A DNA stretch of 64,000 nucleotides, taken from Bacteriovoracaceae bacterium (GTDB lineage: Bacteria > Bdellovibrionota > Bacteriovoracia > Bacteriovoracales > Bacteriovoracaceae). The notes under the pieces are model-generated. The model saw only the letters and a list, made by a program, of their open reading frames with translations, searched no databases and was not told where the DNA came from. The translations under genes and the position numbers were made by a program. The stretch is from contig JAMPXB010000014.1 of assembly GCA_023701435.1 (NCBI GenBank), positions 1 to 64,000 on the forward strand, given 5' to 3'. Shown one piece after another: positions 8,378 to 17,359 of the stretch (position 1 is its first letter; each line of letters begins with the position of its first letter).

Positions 8378-8532
8378 TTTCTTTTAATTTTCCTGGAGGC
8401 CATTATGGCTTCCAGGATTTTGTCCCGGTCCACTTCAATTTCATTTTGTTCAATGTACTTCTCAATCTTCTTGATGAGACTTTCAATTTCGGAGAGTTGT
8501 TCCAGAATTTTCAATGAATGATGGATAATCAT
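8374..8532 (-). CDS. Small coiled-coil protein, 52 aa
   Basis: The ORF track starts at 8562, but GGAGGT ends four bases (GGAGG five bases) upstream of the ATG at 8532, an ideal ribosome-binding site, so the protein is MIIHHSLKILEQLS... of 52 residues. It is one long amphipathic helix with leucine/isoleucine every three to four positions (EIESLIKKIEKYIEQNEIEV), probably a coiled coil. Function is unknown; it could be a small regulatory or anti-toxin-like protein, but nothing proves this. A palindrome (8565-8580) stands 33-48 bases upstream, where an operator would be. Its last codons also encode a hairpin on the other strand. Confidence 0.55.
   Translation of the reverse strand: MIIHHSLKILEQLSEIESLIKKIEKYIEQNEIEVDRDKILEAIMASRKIKRN
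8391..8421 (+). terminator. Probable terminator of 7427-8377, lying inside the antisense small ORF
   Basis: TCCTGGAGGCCAT pairs with ATGGCTTCCAGGA (one G-U pair) around a very short loop, followed by TTTTG on the plus strand. On the minus strand the hairpin is followed by A-rich sequence, so it can only act as a terminator for the plus-strand barrel gene. Confidence 0.6.
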
Positions 8533-8564
8533 ACATACCTCCATGTTTAAATAATGATACATAC

Positions 8565-8580
8565 GTTTGACTTATCAAAC
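8565..8580. promoter_or_regulatory. Palindromic operator candidate GTTTGA-N4-TCAAAC
   Basis: A perfect six-base inverted repeat, GTTTGACTTATCAAAC, in the divergent region between the small coiled-coil gene and the YejM-like gene. The same arms with the same 4-bp spacer recur at 39638-39653 before the TonB-receptor operon, which suggests one regulator binds both. Confidence 0.5.
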
Positions 8581-8650
8581 AATAGGTTTTTTGAGTGCCA
8601 TACCGCATTGTAACTGTTTAAAATAAAAGCATTAAACAATGAGGACTTAA

Positions 8651-10138
8651 ATGAACCGTAAAAAATTTGCTTTTTCCTGGGGACGTAAAATCTTTTTTGG
8701 TCTGTCAGTTCCTTTATCTTGTGCCTTGGGTTTCATTTACCTTAAAAGTTATATTCTCCCGGAAACGTCTTCAGAGTGGATCTATTTCATCACTAATGTA
8801 ATTGGCCACTTTGGTCTCTTGAACGCTTTAGTCTATTTCCTTTTATATAGTCCGGTTGTGGCCCTTGTACCGAGTTATTACATTGCACGTTTTTGGTCTC
8901 TATTTCTGGTGATGTCCCTCAATATTTTAATACTGCTGGATGGGATATCTTTCTCTCAATATCAAATGCATCTTAATAGCTTCCTAGGAAAAATCTATTT
9001 GGAAGAAGGCATTCAGTATCTCATGCCGTCGCAAATTTTGCTGGTGGTGGCCTCAGTAGGTGCATTGGCTCTGGCACTTTTTATCTGGCTTCGTGGTGAG
9101 AGTTACTGGAGACAAATGCAGGGCCGCTTTAGTAATCCTATTAAGAATTGGTATCTGGCCATTATTTTTCTTTCTGTGGTCATCAGTAAATTATTCTTCT
9201 TCTACGGCAACATTCATCCACAATTGGGAACGATCCTGCCTTTGGATATGAACTTACCTAAAGATGCTTTGGTGACTGAAAAGAGAAAGTTTCATTACCC
9301 TAAAGATCTTTCATGTCAGGGGAAGAAGAATCCGAATCTTATTATGGTTGCCCTTAAAGAGTGGGGGAGTGATCAATTAAATCCAGAAGTGATGCCTCAT
9401 GTTTTTCAGATGAAAAAGCATGCTGTAAGTTTTAATAACCATCAGAATGTTGCCTTCAATAGTCAAAGCGGTCTGTTTGCACTTTTCTATTCTATTCCCG
9501 CAACCTATGAGCCTTTAGCCCAGAATACAAAACCTTTTTTCCTGAATGAAATGAATAAGCGGAATTACGAAATTCTCGACTGGGGAAGAAATAATGAAGA
9601 CGCATTTCCTTCTTTTCAAGGTTGGGCCCATGAGCGACCGGAAGATGATGAGAATCCTTATTTTATATCGATGGTTTTAAATAAAACCCCTGCGGAAGTG
9701 GATGCTGTCATTCAAGAGATGGTGTTGATTCTGCAAAAAAAGGACCTGCTTGATAACACCTACATTGTGATGACAGGTGGTTATTCGGGCAAGGACATTA
9801 ATCAGCGTATTCCATTCTTGTACTTCATGCCAGATAGAAAGTTTGGTGAGTTCTCCCATCCAACTTCTCACTATGATGTCATACCGACATTGGTAAGTGA
9901 TATGTGGAATTGTAAAAACGCTTATGAGCTGACCGGCATAGGACAATCACTGCATGATCAGAATCGAAGCTGGCTTCTTGCATCCGGGAGCGGACATTTC
10001 AGAATCACTGATCTTCAAAATAATTCAATGATGGAAGTTCTTGATGGTTCAGTGAAAACGGAAGGTTCTGTGCGAAATGAAATGATCTTTTCCGCGATCA
10101 AACTAATGAATAAATTTTATCGCCCGCAGCCTAGATAG
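8651..10138 (+). CDS. YejM/PbgA-like inner-membrane sulfatase-fold protein
   Basis: The 495-aa protein has about five membrane segments in the first 185 residues (the DUF3413-type region), then a periplasmic alkaline-phosphatase/sulfatase-fold domain from about residue 225 (NPNLIMVALKEW, then MPHVFQMKKHAVSFNNH). The segment NSQSGLFALFYSIPATY corresponds to the NDTGVFGLFYGI-type motif of YejM. In enterobacteria YejM (LapC/PbgA) senses periplasmic LPS and controls LpxC turnover; the same role here is inference. The protein is about 90 residues shorter than E. coli YejM. GAGGA precedes the ATG. It overlaps convergent rlmC by 8 bp. Confidence 0.75.
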   Translation: MNRKKFAFSWGRKIFFGLSVPLSCALGFIYLKSYILPETSSEWIYFITNVIGHFGLLNALVYFLLYSPVVALVPSYYIARFWSLFLVMSLNILILLDGISFSQYQMHLNSFLGKIYLEEGIQYLMPSQILLVVASVGALALALFIWLRGESYWRQMQGRFSNPIKNWYLAIIFLSVVISKLFFFYGNIHPQLGTILPLDMNLPKDALVTEKRKFHYPKDLSCQGKKNPNLIMVALKEWGSDQLNPEVMPHVFQMKKHAVSFNNHQNVAFNSQSGLFALFYSIPATYEPLAQNTKPFFLNEMNKRNYEILDWGRNNEDAFPSFQGWAHERPEDDENPYFISMVLNKTPAEVDAVIQEMVLILQKKDLLDNTYIVMTGGYSGKDINQRIPFLYFMPDRKFGEFSHPTSHYDVIPTLVSDMWNCKNAYELTGIGQSLHDQNRSWLLASGSGHFRITDLQNNSMMEVLDGSVKTEGSVRNEMIFSAIKLMNKFYRPQPR

Positions 10139-11279
10139 TTTTTAGATTTAGTTGAACTAAAGTCTCAAAGTGAGAAGTATTGGGAAACATATCGAATAGC
10201 TGAATTTTTTTCACTTCGTAAATTTTCCCAAGCTTCTCTAAGTCAGCGCAGAGAGTTTCATGATTGCAACTGGAGTAAATAATGACTTCAGGTTTGTGAT
10301 CAAGAAGAACCTGCACGGCCTGGACGAGTCCCCGACGAGGAGGATTTACCAGAATGACAGATGGATGGAATTTGGCCACTTCATCACTGACTTTGGATGC
10401 ATCGGCACTCTTAAATCTTAAATGAGGTAAGTTGAAAGTATCGGCCGTATGGTTGGCCTCTTTTACGGCCTCTTCGTTTATTTCAATACCCAGACCTTGT
10501 TTAATGAATGGGGCAGCAAAAAAACTGAAAGCTCCCTGACCGCAGTAAAGCTCCATAAAAGTTTTAAGACCAGAATCATTTACCCATGAAGCAGCCGTTT
10601 GATAAAGCTTAGTGGCCACATCCTGATTGGTCTGAACAAAGGCCCGAGGACCAAGATGAAAAGTGGTTGTCCCTAATTGGTGCAAGATCGATTTCTTTTC
10701 AGTGATAAAGATCTCTTCTTCACCTTCCAGGAGAGCATGGGGGATCGGCTGAATATTGACCGAGATGCATTTTAAGTGAGGAAATTTGGTTACAAGATCA
10801 TTCTGATTTTTTCTGATCCGATCGACGGCTTCTTTGGATCTTAGAATAAATCGCAGGTAGGTTTCCTGACTTTCTTCAGAATGAAAAAGAATAACTCCTT
10901 TGAGCTCACCAGTCTTGGCACCAATTTGATAGGGTTGCAGGCGCGCCTTGGTGATGAATTCTTTAATCGCCGGTAATAGTTCATTGATCTCTTTGACGTG
11001 CAGAGGACATTCCAGGAGTTCTCTGCCCTGATCGAGATTATCCTCTCCCCAAAGTCCGATAATGGGTTGCTCGAGCGTTCCCGTTATAACCAGCTTGGCC
11101 TTATTTCTAAAAGCAATAGGAGTAGAGGTGACTGCCGGAAGAAAGGCAGGATAGTTCAAAGCACCTAAGGCCTTCGCCAAGAGCTCTTCTTTTAAACTGA
11201 TCTGATCAGCATAATCCTTAGTGATCAAGTCACAGGACTTACATATGTTTTGATTAAAATAACTGCAAAAAGTCTTCAT
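10131..11279 (-). CDS. rlmC: 23S rRNA (uracil-5-)-methyltransferase, RlmC type
   Basis: The protein methylates C5 of a uridine in 23S rRNA (U747 in E. coli) with SAM. Its N-terminus begins directly with the cysteines of the [4Fe-4S] cluster (CSYFNQNICKSCD; the fourth is in LLECPLHV near residue 98), and the absence of a TRAM domain separates RlmC from RlmD. The C-terminal SAM-binding domain contains LYCGQGAFSF, NPPRRGL and the catalytic SSCNHETL near residue 340. At 382 aa it has the usual length. It is divergent from mtgA, from which it is separated by about 30 bases. No clear Shine-Dalgarno is seen. Confidence 0.9.
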   Translation of the reverse strand: MKTFCSYFNQNICKSCDLITKDYADQISLKEELLAKALGALNYPAFLPAVTSTPIAFRNKAKLVITGTLEQPIIGLWGEDNLDQGRELLECPLHVKEINELLPAIKEFITKARLQPYQIGAKTGELKGVILFHSEESQETYLRFILRSKEAVDRIRKNQNDLVTKFPHLKCISVNIQPIPHALLEGEEEIFITEKKSILHQLGTTTFHLGPRAFVQTNQDVATKLYQTAASWVNDSGLKTFMELYCGQGAFSFFAAPFIKQGLGIEINEEAVKEANHTADTFNLPHLRFKSADASKVSDEVAKFHPSVILVNPPRRGLVQAVQVLLDHKPEVIIYSSCNHETLCADLEKLGKIYEVKKIQLFDMFPNTSHFETLVQLNLKTI

Positions 11280-11309
11280 GCGGTATAATCATACTTGGAT
11301 TCTATTATT

Positions 11310-12068
11310 ATGAAAGCACCTCAATTAAAGACTATCGGCTTGCGCGTACTTTACGTCAGTATTGTGGTGTTTTTATTGTCTCCTCTTTTTATGTATTTTT
11401 CCCATGATGTGGAAGTCCTAAAAACGCAGTATCCCCATATTGTTGAAAAAAAAGATGAATTTCCCGAATACGAGATCAAGAAAAAGCGACCTAATTACTG
11501 GGTTAGTCTTAATGAGATCTCCAAATACGGGAAATGGGCCATTGTCATTTCTGAGGATTGGGGCTTTTATCAGCACAGTGGGATTGATCTTAATCAAATC
11601 AAAGTGGCCTTGAATGAAATGGTGGAAGACCAAAAGTTTCGTGGGACCAGTACCATAACCCAACAAATGGTGAAGAACGTCTTTCTTTACCAGAAGCGAA
11701 CACTATGGAGAAAACTTCACGAAATCATCCTGACCCAGAAAGTTGAGCGGGTACTTTCAAAAAACCTTATTTTGGAAATGTACCTAAACTGCATAGAGTT
11801 TGGTCCGGGAATTTATGGCATTAAGAAAGCTTCTTATCATTATTTTAAAAAGCATCCGGGAAGACTGACTCCTAAAGAAGCTGCTTTTCTGGCGATGCTC
11901 CTTCCCAGTCCCAAACGCTACTATCAGTCCTTTCGAAAAAGAAAGCTCACGCCATTTGCCCGCAAAAGAGTCAGCGCCATCTTAATGAAAATGCGAATGG
12001 CAAAAATTATCAGTTTTGAGCAGTACGAACATGAGAAATCGGTTCCACTAAGCTGGGAAGTCCGTTAG
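11310..12068 (+). CDS. mtgA: Monofunctional peptidoglycan glycosyltransferase
   Basis: This GT51 enzyme polymerises lipid II into glycan strands at the periplasmic face of the inner membrane. The ATG at 11310 is preferred to the TTG at 11295; neither has a clear ribosome-binding site. One N-terminal membrane anchor (VLYVSIVVFLLSPLFMYF) is followed by the GT51 motifs: EDWGFYQHSGID with the catalytic glutamate, RGTSTITQQMVKN, RKLHEIILTQKVE and the LEMYLNCIEFGPGIYGI segment. There is no transpeptidase domain, as in MtgA. A TATAAT at 11284 stands only about 20 bases before the ATG, so the leader is short or absent. The 3' end overlaps trmL by 4 bp. Confidence 0.93.
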   Translation: MKAPQLKTIGLRVLYVSIVVFLLSPLFMYFSHDVEVLKTQYPHIVEKKDEFPEYEIKKKRPNYWVSLNEISKYGKWAIVISEDWGFYQHSGIDLNQIKVALNEMVEDQKFRGTSTITQQMVKNVFLYQKRTLWRKLHEIILTQKVERVLSKNLILEMYLNCIEFGPGIYGIKKASYHYFKKHPGRLTPKEAAFLAMLLPSPKRYYQSFRKRKLTPFARKRVSAILMKMRMAKIISFEQYEHEKSVPLSWEVR

Positions 12069-12535
12069 ATCAAATGACGAAGACATTCATAGGCCACAGC
12101 GGTCGCTACGTTTGAGAGATTCAAGGAACGGATCTCCGGCGAATACATTGGTAGGCGATAAATCTGCGAGTGATATTCTTCTTCTACTTCGTAAGGAATC
12201 CCTCTGGTTTCTCCTCCGAAAATCAAATAACAGCCTTCAGAGTAGGGGGCTTCGTAATGAAGTTTTTCTCCATTATTCTCATAGAAAAAAAGCTTCTCTC
12301 TCTGCGGTTTTTCACGGATCAGAAAATCTTCCCAGGACTCAAATTCTTTAAGCTGGACATGTTTCCAGTAATCGAGACCGGCCCGTCTCACGGCCTTTTC
12401 ATCAATATCAAATCCATAGGGCTTGATTAGAATCAGTTCCAGGTTGAGGGCGACGCATGTGCGCCCGATACTCCCGGTATTACCGGGAATCTCAGGCGCA
12501 AACAATACGATTTTGAACTTTGAATTATTTTCCAT
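12065..12535 (-). CDS. trmL: tRNA (cytidine(34)-2'-O)-methyltransferase
   Basis: TrmL is a small SPOUT-family enzyme that methylates the 2'-OH of the wobble base in leucine tRNAs. At 156 aa it has the family length and the knotted-fold motifs: PEIPGNTGSIGRTC near residue 14, LIFGGETRGIPYEV near residue 104 and the C-terminal MYSPEIRSLNLSNVATAVAYE. The start codon lies within the 3' end of pepA (11-bp overlap), so the two are translationally linked. The 3' end meets mtgA tail to tail. Confidence 0.94.
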   Translation of the reverse strand: MENNSKFKIVLFAPEIPGNTGSIGRTCVALNLELILIKPYGFDIDEKAVRRAGLDYWKHVQLKEFESWEDFLIREKPQREKLFFYENNGEKLHYEAPYSEGCYLIFGGETRGIPYEVEEEYHSQIYRLPMYSPEIRSLNLSNVATAVAYECLRHLI

Positions 12536-14075
12536 TAACTAATAAGTGAGTCAATGAACGAACAATCAAACCAGAAGCTCCGTGAGATGAGCAATAAGGA
12601 AGGTGTGATTGAGAATCAACTACACCGGCCACATCCAGATGCGCCCACTTGATATCGTTCTTAATGAACTCTTCAAGAAAAGCAGCGCCTAGAGCTGTTC
12701 CTGCTCTCATCGGAGTACCGATGTTTTTAAGATCTGCGATTTTGGATTTAATATCCTGTCTCCACTCATTAATGATTGGAAGTTGCCACATATACTCGTC
12801 CTGATTTTTAGCAGCATCGAGAATTTCTCCGATCCACTTTTGATCGTTACCAAGAATAGCACACACTTGATTGCCCAAAGCTACCAGACAAGCACCAGTT
12901 AAGGTTGCAGCATCAATGATATAATCAGGGTTCTGATCACAAGCATAATCAAGAGCATCACCAAGGATCAGTCTTCCTTCGGCATCGGTATTAAGAATTT
13001 CAACAGTCTTACCATTACGGGCAGTCACAATTGAATCCGGCATTGTCGCATATTCATTAACAGCGTTATCTGTCATCGCCATGATACATGTGATTTTTAC
13101 AGGAGCTTTTTCAAGAACGGCTGCACGGAAAGCTCCGTAAACGGTAGCTGATCCACCCATGTCATTTTTCATGTTCATCATGCTGGCGCCTGGCTTAAGA
13201 GAGTAGCCACCAGTATCGAAAGTGATCCCTTTACCAACTAAAGCAATGTGTTTAGTTTTTGAAGTCGCCTTGGCAGGTTCATAAGTCAGGTGAACGATAC
13301 GTGGTTCATATGCTGAGCCAGCGTTAACGGCCAAAAGCATGCCCATCTTTTCTTTTTGAATAGCTGCTTTGTTAAGAATTTTGATCTTAACGCCTTTAAG
13401 GTTTTTCTTAACGTCAGCTTCAACTCTTCTGGCATACTCTTCAGAATGAAGGTGATTCGGAGCTTCGTTCACGAAATCTTTAATAACAGAAATAGAGTCA
13501 CAGATGTTTTTTGTAGAAGCGAGAGTCTTCTCAATTTTTGCAGAGTTTTTCTTTTCAATATGACCAAGAACAACAGTCATAGAAACATTTTCAGTCTTCT
13601 TCGACTTATATTTGTCGTAAGAATAGTCAGAAAGGTAAACGGCTTCAGCAATTAAACCAGAAGTAAGGGCTTCATCTTTTAAGACATTAAAGCCAGTTAC
13701 ATCAAAGGCTACAGTTGCAAATTTTCCGGCCTTAGCCGCTTTGAATGCTTTTGCGATTGCCTTACGAATGTCTTCTGCTGTTACTTTTGTTTTATCGCCA
13801 AGACCAACAACCCAAACAGTTTCGCCGGTAGCACCAGTAAAAGAAAGAGTCTCATCTTTAGCGGCCTTGAAATTTTTGGCAGCTTTAAGATTTTCGTATT
13901 CTTCTTTCAAGCCCTTATCTGACCAGTGATCAATTGAGGCAGATGCTTCAGTTGAAGACTCAGTCTTTTTCTTTTTCGTAGATGGCTTTTCCGTATTTGT
14001 TTTTTGGAAAGCGGTTAAAATTTTTAAATCAGCAGCGAGGAATTGATCCCCGACTGTGTCGAGTTTAATTAGCAT
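12525..14075 (-). CDS. pepA: Leucyl aminopeptidase, M17 family
   Basis: This cytoplasmic dizinc (or manganese) aminopeptidase removes N-terminal residues from peptides. The 516-aa sequence has the PepA catalytic domain from about residue 190, with VGKGITFDTGGYSLKP, MKNDMGGSATV and the family signature NTDAEGRLILGDAL near residue 363. The N-terminal domain includes a lysine- and threonine-rich insertion near residues 29-46 (KTNTEKPSTKKKKTESS), low-complexity and probably a flexible linker. AAGGAG precedes the ATG. It is followed by overlapping trmL. Confidence 0.95.
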   Translation of the reverse strand: MLIKLDTVGDQFLAADLKILTAFQKTNTEKPSTKKKKTESSTEASASIDHWSDKGLKEEYENLKAAKNFKAAKDETLSFTGATGETVWVVGLGDKTKVTAEDIRKAIAKAFKAAKAGKFATVAFDVTGFNVLKDEALTSGLIAEAVYLSDYSYDKYKSKKTENVSMTVVLGHIEKKNSAKIEKTLASTKNICDSISVIKDFVNEAPNHLHSEEYARRVEADVKKNLKGVKIKILNKAAIQKEKMGMLLAVNAGSAYEPRIVHLTYEPAKATSKTKHIALVGKGITFDTGGYSLKPGASMMNMKNDMGGSATVYGAFRAAVLEKAPVKITCIMAMTDNAVNEYATMPDSIVTARNGKTVEILNTDAEGRLILGDALDYACDQNPDYIIDAATLTGACLVALGNQVCAILGNDQKWIGEILDAAKNQDEYMWQLPIINEWRQDIKSKIADLKNIGTPMRAGTALGAAFLEEFIKNDIKWAHLDVAGVVDSQSHLPYCSSHGASGLIVRSLTHLLVNGK

Positions 14076-14149
14076 AGAAGCTCCTTTATTAAGTCTTTCT
14101 ATTCTGCCATTTCTTGAAGGAAAGGTGAATCTAGAGTAACTTGTTATTT

Positions 14150-15280
14150 ATGAAACTTTTGCTCCAAAGATACCTGGCCGCCCAATTCATCCTGCCTCTG
14201 GTGGTGAGTACTTTCTTTTTTATCAGCTTTTTGCTGACTTTCGAGCTTTTTAGGCTGACCGAACTTCTGGTTACCCGGGATATATCCCTTTGGTTTACCC
14301 TGAAATTGGTAGGAAATATTGCCCTTACCTTTATCCCCTTATCACTACCCATTGCAGTGTTTTTCTCAACTATCTTCTGCCTGAACCGACTTTCTTCCGA
14401 TTCAGAGTATATTGCTATGCGTGCAGGAGGGCTTACCAAGTCCCGCATCCTCTTTCCATTTTTAATCGTCGCCGCCGTACTTGCGGCCAGTGTTTATCAG
14501 CTTAATCAGAACGTCATCCCTAAGTCGAACATGGCCTTCCGGCAGAAGATTAATTACCTCACTTCCAGTGGTCTCTTGGCGGGAATTAAGGAAGGACAAT
14601 TCTTTACTCTGATTCCAAATCTCACTCTTTTTGCGACTCACTCAACGAAATATGGACGAAATCTTGAAGAGGTTTTCCTTCACCTGAAAGAAAATGCGGA
14701 TTCTCATAAGGTTATTTTGGCGGAAAGAGGTGAGTTGGTGTTTGAGAGATCGGCCGAAAGTCTTTCAGAAAAACTTACCCTGACTCTTTATAATGGAAAC
14801 ATTGTGGGGCAGGCCAAGGGTGAGAACCTGGAAAAAATCCTCTTTGAGAAATACGTTTTCCCCGTATCCCAACAGCAGTTTGATGAGCGATTTAGTATCA
14901 AAGAAACCATGCTTACTTCCCATGAACTCGAGGGAGTTCTCAAGATGACTGAGCAAGAAGCGCAAAAGACTTATAATTTTAATAAAAAAGAATTTTTTAA
15001 TGCTAAGTATGAATTCTGGAACAGAAAAAATGGAGCTTTTATTTGTTTTATTTTCTGTTTTCTAGGATTTTCTTTGGGCGTTTCCGGTAATCGAGGTAAA
15101 AGCAAAAACTCAGGCTTGATGGGACTAATGTGCCTGATTGTCTACTATGGTCTTTATTTTTCTCTGGTCGGGTTGGCCAAGAAGGGAACCATTCCGATTC
15201 CCTTGGCCGTATTCTTACCGATAACTGTTATGTCTTTTTTTGGCATCTGGTTTTATAGAAAGTTGGACTGGCAATCCTGA
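14150..15280 (+). CDS. lptF: LptF/LptG-family LPS export permease
   Basis: The protein is one half of the membrane part of the LptB2FG transporter that extracts LPS from the inner membrane and feeds it to the Lpt bridge. The ATG at 14150 is preferred over the TTG at 14141. It has the YjgP/YjgQ layout: N-terminal LLQRYLAAQFILPLVV, three membrane helices, a periplasmic beta-jellyroll domain at about residues 120-280, and three more helices at the C-terminus. The early PLSLPIAVFFSTIFCLNRLSSDSE motif is typical. LptF and LptG are hard to separate by eye; LptF is my preference. No partner gene is adjacent. Its stop is one base from that of rodZ. Confidence 0.85.
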   Translation: MKLLLQRYLAAQFILPLVVSTFFFISFLLTFELFRLTELLVTRDISLWFTLKLVGNIALTFIPLSLPIAVFFSTIFCLNRLSSDSEYIAMRAGGLTKSRILFPFLIVAAVLAASVYQLNQNVIPKSNMAFRQKINYLTSSGLLAGIKEGQFFTLIPNLTLFATHSTKYGRNLEEVFLHLKENADSHKVILAERGELVFERSAESLSEKLTLTLYNGNIVGQAKGENLEKILFEKYVFPVSQQQFDERFSIKETMLTSHELEGVLKMTEQEAQKTYNFNKKEFFNAKYEFWNRKNGAFICFIFCFLGFSLGVSGNRGKSKNSGLMGLMCLIVYYGLYFSLVGLAKKGTIPIPLAVFLPITVMSFFGIWFYRKLDWQS

Positions 15281-15281
15281 T

Positions 15282-16439
15282 TTATTCAGCTTCCTTTCTT
15301 TTTGCCAATTCTTCTTCTTCAACCTTCATGCGTTTTTGATAATCTTCCGAAGTGTAGAGGATATCGTCGCTGGCCTTCGGGAAAAGAGGCAATTTAAACT
15401 TAGCATTGCTCTCTTCAGGAAATACCAGACTCTTCACACCTGACTTGCTGGCGGCGTTGACCAGGTAATTGTTATAGAAGATTTTCGTCACATTTATATT
15501 ACCCAGAAAAATTCTGATTTCTGAACCCTGAAGGAAGAGGTCGCTATCTTTATTAATAATGACGCTTTCGATAGGGTTGTTATCAATTTTGTAACTGAGC
15601 CAGGTGTTTCCATCAATCGCCTTGATGTAGACATTCTGTAGACTTGAATTCATGGAATCTTTAATCGGTCTAGGAAGAATGGTTTCATCGGTATTTTCAG
15701 GAGCATCTGTTTTGATGGTAAACAGCTTTCCTCTAATTGGCTTGAATTCAACCGGTGGAAAATTACGACGGAATTCTGGTTCCGGCTTAACTTCAACAGG
15801 CTTTTCTTCCACCGGAGCATTTGGTTTGGTTGCAGCTGTGGCTACGGCTTGAGGCTCTTCTTTCTTCACTTCAGGTACTTTGACCGGCTGATTAATCAGT
15901 GCAGAGCTTGATTCAATTTTGGGTCCATGATCCTTAGGTTTTTGACTGTTGACTTCACTTTCAACAACCGAGGAGATCAGCTTATAACCGCCGACAAATA
16001 GCAAAATGACTGCAGCAAAAATAATAATCGGAAGGATGGATTTAGTGCTCTCAAGAATAGTGTCACTGTTTTCTATGACTTCATGAGGAGTGCTGGTCTC
16101 TTCTGGTTCCTGGCTTTTTTTCGGAGAGCCGGTAACCATAAGTTTAGTATGATCCAGTGCCGGAAATGGCTTGCCTAAAATTTTCAGGTGAGTGTGTTCC
16201 ATCTTGATGATGGCCTCATCCTTGGGAATTCCCAGAATTTTTACATAAGTGCTAACAAAGCCCTTAATGTAAGCCGCGCTAGGAAGATTTTTGTAATCAT
16301 TGGCCTCAAGCGCCTTAAGAATGTTGACACTGATTTTTGATTTTTGAGCCAACTTCTCCAGAGTAAAGTTTTTCTCTACCCGTTTTTGTTTGAGGTACTC
16401 ACCCAGTAAATTGTTTTCATTCATGTTTTGGTTTTCCAT
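15282..16439 (-). CDS. rodZ: RodZ-like cytoskeletal membrane protein
   Basis: RodZ links the MreB cytoskeleton to the cell-wall elongation machinery. This 385-aa protein has a cytoplasmic helix-turn-helix domain at residues 10-75 (LKQKRVEKNFTLEKLAQKSKIS, YIKGFVSTYVKILG), one membrane segment near residue 135 (ILPIIIFAAVILLFVGGYKL), a linker rich in Pro, Glu, Lys and Val, and a C-terminal beta-rich DUF4115-type domain (NTWLSYKIDNNPIES, LFLQGSEIRIFLGNI). It follows a PilF-like gene by 19 bases, the same order as pilF-rodZ in Pseudomonas, which supports both names. AAGGA lies 8 bases before the ATG. Confidence 0.88.
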   Translation of the reverse strand: MENQNMNENNLLGEYLKQKRVEKNFTLEKLAQKSKISVNILKALEANDYKNLPSAAYIKGFVSTYVKILGIPKDEAIIKMEHTHLKILGKPFPALDHTKLMVTGSPKKSQEPEETSTPHEVIENSDTILESTKSILPIIIFAAVILLFVGGYKLISSVVESEVNSQKPKDHGPKIESSSALINQPVKVPEVKKEEPQAVATAATKPNAPVEEKPVEVKPEPEFRRNFPPVEFKPIRGKLFTIKTDAPENTDETILPRPIKDSMNSSLQNVYIKAIDGNTWLSYKIDNNPIESVIINKDSDLFLQGSEIRIFLGNINVTKIFYNNYLVNAASKSGVKSLVFPEESNAKFKLPLFPKASDDILYTSEDYQKRMKVEEEELAKRKEAE

Positions 16440-16458
16440 TTACGCCGTCCTTGGAGTA

Positions 16459-17292
16459 TTAGAAATCTGGAGACTCAAGCACCTTCCGTGATGCATGTGA
16501 TTCATTAGATTGCTTATTTTCAATGTGGTTTAATTCAACTGATTTTGCCCTGGCCATTGCCGCATATTGGGACTTTTTAAAACGTGTATCAATTTCATCC
16601 AGTTTGATTCTGGCATCTTCATAACGTCTGAGTTCAATTAAGGCCATCGCCTGGTAATAGTGAGGGGCAGGTGACTCATAACAAATTCCCATCGAAGCTT
16701 CTTTAAAATTTCTCAACGAGGAATTGAACTGGCGGCGCTTGTACTGGATAAGCCCCAGGTGATAGTAGGCCGGGCAGTAGTTATCGTCTTCTTTTATTGA
16801 TTTTTTGAAATATGTTTCTGCTGCAACAACATCTTTATGAGCTTGAAGTTCGATAATACCTAAGTTGAAATAGGTTCTTGCTTGTTTATCATAAGTCAGA
16901 TCTTTCAGGACTTTTTTATAAATTTTTTCTGCTTCCTGAACTTTTCCGGCTTTGTAATAAATGGAAGCCAGATTAATTTTTGCATCAGAATTGTTCTTAT
17001 TTAACTCAAGGGCTTTTTGCAGATGCTTAATAGCAAGATCTTTTTCACCTTTAAAGTAGTAGGCCATTCCCAGATTATTTAGAATCTCAGAATTGTCCGG
17101 ATCTAATTTATTGGCGTGAATAAGATTTTTCAAAGCTTCGGTGTACTGCTTATCCATCAGGCTTTGAGTGCCTGCTCCAAAATAAATCTCGGCTTGTTTA
17201 GCCTTGAGATCATTTTTAGAAGCACATGCAGTTAACAGGATCATCGCTAATACAAGCAGTAGGTGAGTTCTGAACCGGTCAAATGTGAGCAT
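16459..17292 (-). CDS. pilF: PilF/PilW-like TPR lipoprotein
   Basis: PilF-type pilotins are outer-membrane lipoproteins that help assemble the type IV pilus secretin. The signal ends in lipobox LTAC near residue 22, and the rest of the 277 residues is a run of TPR units (for example ALKNLIHANKLDPDNSEILNNLGMAYYFKG and HLQKALELNKNNSDAKINLASIYYKAG). Position directly before rodZ matches the pilF-rodZ pair of other bacteria. TPR lipoproteins are common, so the pilus role rests on this context. An AGGAGG ribosome-binding site precedes the ATG. Confidence 0.72.
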   Translation of the reverse strand: MLTFDRFRTHLLLVLAMILLTACASKNDLKAKQAEIYFGAGTQSLMDKQYTEALKNLIHANKLDPDNSEILNNLGMAYYFKGEKDLAIKHLQKALELNKNNSDAKINLASIYYKAGKVQEAEKIYKKVLKDLTYDKQARTYFNLGIIELQAHKDVVAAETYFKKSIKEDDNYCPAYYHLGLIQYKRRQFNSSLRNFKEASMGICYESPAPHYYQAMALIELRRYEDARIKLDEIDTRFKKSQYAAMARAKSVELNHIENKQSNESHASRKVLESPDF

Positions 17293-17359
17293 TGCTCCTC
17301 CTGATTAAAATAAGAGTTATTTTATTCTATGTAAGGGGAGCATTTTTGTAAAACCTAAA

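Noticed and set aside
9677-9946. Minus-strand ORF inside the YejM-like gene, and the many similar antisense ORFs in the track
   Set aside because: They run against strong protein families, lack ribosome-binding sites and have no recognisable motifs; codon-bias shadows.
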